From NCBI GenBank assembly GCA_903844735.1, contig CAIMUX010000131.1:103092-167091 (forward strand): a DNA stretch of 64,000 bases, given 5' to 3'. Position numbers and translations under genes: made by a program. This document shows positions 62,345 through 64,000 of the stretch, piece by piece. Position 1 is the first letter of the stretch; each line of letters opens with the position of its first letter. Source of the stretch: Candidatus Eiseniibacteriota bacterium. GTDB lineage: Bacteria; Eisenbacteria; RBG-16-71-46; CAIMUX01. The notes beneath the pieces were generated by a model, which worked only from the letters and a program-made list of their open reading frames with translations, searched no databases and had not been told where the DNA came from.

Positions 62345-62799
62345 ATGGCGTCGGGAAGCCCCGAACCCGACCGCCGACGATCGCGCTGTAGGGCACGAAT
62401 GCGCAGAGTATCTCCTTGGCGTCGGGCTTGGCGCAAGTGTCAGCTGGCAGACCGGCTTCGGGCTTCAGGCTTCGGGAAAGCAGATCATACGCACAGAGGA
62501 TCACGCCGAACTCGCGGCCCGGCACGGCGAGCTGATTTGCAGCCTTCAGAGACTGCTCGACGCCCTCCGGCCCGAAGCCCGAAGCCCGCAGCCCGAAGCC
62601 CGCAGCCTGAAGCCCGAAGCCCCCAGCCCGAAGCCCGAAGCTCGAAGCCCGAAGCGAGTCGTATTCGTTCCGCACCCCGAATCAGACACAACATTTTCCT
62701 AAAGCCACTTGCTGACCGCTCCCGAAGACGGGTGTGACATTGGCCACGACACGGTCGTGAGCCGCCGGGACGAGCAGGAACAATGGCCTGCGAGTCGGA
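62345..62799 (+). other. divergent intergenic region before the MCP leader terminator
   Basis: 455 bp between the leftward kinase and the rightward MCP gene. It contains copy 2 of the dispersed repeat and its GAAGCCC run, and the upstream arm(s) of a leader RNA for the MCP gene. No protein gene is supported. Confidence 0.4.
62539..62660. repeat. dispersed 44 bp repeat, copy 2, with a run of GAAGCCC-type units
   Basis: 62541-62584 matches 18965-19012 (opposite strand) with two mismatches over 44 bases. It runs into about ten units of (G/A)AAGCCC(G/C) such as CCCGAAGCCCGCAGCCCGAA up to 62660. A diverged copy of the same run is at 15412-15458. Confidence 0.85.
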
Positions 62800-62843
62800 G
62801 GCACGGGGCGCAATCCAGCGGTTGCGTCGGCCGTGCCTTTTTT
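62800..62843 (+). terminator. intrinsic terminator in the MCP gene leader (attenuator-like)
   Basis: GGCACGG (62800-62806) pairs with CCGTGCC (62831-62837), with an inner GCGCAA/TTGCGT pairing, followed by TTTTTT (62838-62843). It is the only hairpin with a real U-run in the window. No gene in this direction precedes it, so it ends a short leader transcript of the MCP gene at 62954. Confidence 0.8.
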
Positions 62844-62953
62844 GTTGGCCAAAAGACGCTGGGGGACCGTGGCGCCAAGGGTGCGCCTGGCCGGCTGGGC
62901 GCCGCGGCAGCGGGAGCTGCCCGAGACTCGACACACATGGGGAGGTTCTGACC

Positions 62954-63856
62954 ATGAACTGGTTTCATGACATGGGTATCAAGGCGAAGCTCCTGAGCGG
63001 CTTCGTCCTCGTGGCGATGATCGCCGGCGTCATCGGCGCGGTCGGCGTGACGCAGATCAAGAAGATCGATGCGGCGGACACGAAGATGTACGCCAGCTAC
63101 GCCGCGCCGATGGGCGACCTGATGGATATGGCGACCTACTACCAACGCATGCGCATCAACATGCGGGATATGATCTTGGCCACCACACCGGCCGAGACGG
63201 AACAGTACGCGACGGCGATGAATGAGCTGGTGGGCATGAGGCAGGCCTCGGCGAAGTCCTACGAGAACACCATCGTGACCGACGAAATGAAAGCCGTTTT
63301 TGCCGAGTACCAGGCCGCTGACGCCGACTACGTGCCGGTGATGCAGGAGATCGAGCGCCTGGCGAAGGCGGGGAAGGACGTCGAAGCCACGGTCTTCATG
63401 CACGGAGAGAAGGCAGCCGCGGCAGCCAAGGGCCTCCAAGCTTCCCTCGATAAGATGGCGGAGATGAAGGGGACCGGAGGCAAGGCCCTCTCGGACGAGA
63501 ACACGAAGCTGGCGAACAAGGCAACGGCCACGATGCTTCTCCTCATGGGCATCGGCGTCCTCTTGGCCGTGGTCCTCGGGGTCTTCATCGCCACCGCGAT
63601 CGCCACGCCGCTCAAGAACGCCGTGGACGTCCTGCAGGAGCTCAACCGCGGCCACCTCGGAACGCGCCTGAAAATGACGCGTAAGGACGAGGTGGGCGTC
63701 CTAGCGCAGACGATGGACGCGTTCGCCGACGACCTGCAACACATCGTCGTGGGGACGATGCGGAAGATCGCGGTGGGCGACCTGACGACCGAGGTGCAGG
63801 TCAAGGACCCGCAGGACGAAATCGCGCCGGCCTTGAGCCTTATCAAGAGCTCTTGA
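62954..63856 (+). CDS. methyl-accepting chemotaxis protein, truncated after the HAMP domains
   Basis: 300 residues from the ATG at 62954, with GGGGAGG upstream. Membrane helix 1 (LLSGFVLVAMIAGVIGAVGV), a four-helix-bundle sensor (about 35-185), membrane helix 2 (ATMLLLMGIGVLLAVVLGVF IATAIATP) and a double HAMP (KMTRKDEVGVLAQTMDAFAD, TTEVQVKDPQDEIAPALSLI). Then comes Lys-Ser-Ser-stop, where an MCP should continue with its 250-residue signalling hairpin. The stop is created inside a 26 bp perfect palindrome, so the gene was probably cut by an insertion or rearrangement. As it stands it cannot couple to CheW/CheA. Confidence 0.88.
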   Translation: MNWFHDMGIKAKLLSGFVLVAMIAGVIGAVGVTQIKKIDAADTKMYASYAAPMGDLMDMATYYQRMRINMRDMILATTPAETEQYATAMNELVGMRQASAKSYENTIVTDEMKAVFAEYQAADADYVPVMQEIERLAKAGKDVEATVFMHGEKAAAAAKGLQASLDKMAEMKGTGGKALSDENTKLANKATATMLLLMGIGVLLAVVLGVFIATAIATPLKNAVDVLQELNRGHLGTRLKMTRKDEVGVLAQTMDAFADDLQHIVVGTMRKIAVGDLTTEVQVKDPQDEIAPALSLIKSS

Positions 63857-63862
63857 TAAGGC
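63837..63862. repeat. 26 bp perfect palindrome at the MCP truncation point
   Basis: GCCTTATCAAGAG directly followed by CTCTTGATAAGGC. Its right half recurs at about 63938-63950 (GCTCTTGATAAC), and CCATTATC occurs twice between. Sequence to the right is less GC-rich and shows no MCP homology, consistent with the end of a mobile element. Confidence 0.75.
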
Positions 63863-64000
63863 CCATTATCCCAAGAACGCCATTATCGGGAGTCGCATCG
63901 CCTGAGGCCCGTCATGGTGTGATCTGACTCGAGAGTGCTCTTGATAACGGAGGCCTTTACAGCGATGCCAGGAACGCAAGCGTGCTTGCAGTTGGTCGCC

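Noticed and set aside
62700..62800. c-di-GMP-I riboswitch aptamer before the MCP terminator
   Set aside because: No GCACAGGGCAAACC-like or ACGCAAAGCC-like segment could be found, so only an attenuator is claimed.

Overview
GC-rich genomic window (most genes strongly GC3-biased) from a Gram-negative, probably uncultured bacterium. Clues are many lipoproteins and exported proteins, a DUF5916-type outer-membrane protein, secreted proteins ending in a FlgD-like Ig tail (W-D-G-x-D-x-x-G ... G-x-Y), one PEP-CTERM protein, futalosine-route menaquinone genes (mqnE, mqnA), a TPR-bearing Ser/Thr kinase, and cytochrome c maturation genes with a cysteine-type CcmE. This mix fits Candidatus Eisenbacteria-like or neighbouring deep lineages, but the window holds no rRNA and the assignment is inference.

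Layout. 1-3.3 kb: a leftward operon of three envelope proteins, plus one small divergent gene. 3.3-6.3 kb: leftward ccmE-ccmA-ccmB-ccmC-ccmD; CcmE carries C-P-S-K-Y in place of the usual heme-binding His. 6.6-10.1 kb: dnaE. 10.3-11.8 kb: two rightward genes behind a textbook promoter, ending on a decayed DUF438 gene (11.8-12.4 kb). 12.4-15.4 kb: a leftward redox operon (arsR, small thioredoxin, thioredoxin lipoprotein, ccdA, one further Cys protein). 15.6-18.9 kb: subtilase and inositol-phosphatase-family enzyme. 19.2-23.0 kb: glycyl-tRNA synthetase, PEP-CTERM protein, CorA. 23.3-26.0 kb: accessory stretch with a DUF4258/DUF2283 toxin-antitoxin-like pair, a duplicated gene scrap, inverted repeats and a damaged DUF2867 gene. 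26.1-33.5 kb: GT39/TPR membrane protein, DUF5916 protein, mqnE-mqnA. 34-41 kb: kinase-TPR protein and a 1379-residue FG-GAP / C39-like / FlgD-tail secreted protein. 41.5-46.2 kb: rrf2-sbp-cysT-cysW-cysA sulfate uptake. 46.6-49.9 kb: a probable selenocysteine-containing protein disulfide oxidoreductase, superoxide dismutase, and a SatD-DUF3307 pair. 50-55 kb: a truncated secreted protein, two tandemly duplicated envelope proteins and an S41 protease. 55-62 kb: mfd, an 8 x 42 bp minisatellite, response regulator and PAS histidine kinase. 62.3-64 kb: an attenuator-like leader and an MCP gene cut short at a 26 bp perfect palindrome.

Common threads are thiol/redox and sulfur handling (ccm, ccdA and thioredoxins, Sec-PDO, SOD, sulfate import under an Rrf2 regulator) and decorated exported proteins. 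The strongest unusual signals are (1) an in-frame TGA exactly at the first Cys of the second CxxC of the disulfide oxidoreductase, followed by a SECIS-like hairpin; (2) four copies of an 18 bp site, TTCGGC-N6-GCCGAA, arranged as two pairs with the same 29 bp period, one pair at the start and one at the end of the satD-family gene, which encodes its own HTH; (3) the CxxxY-type CcmE.
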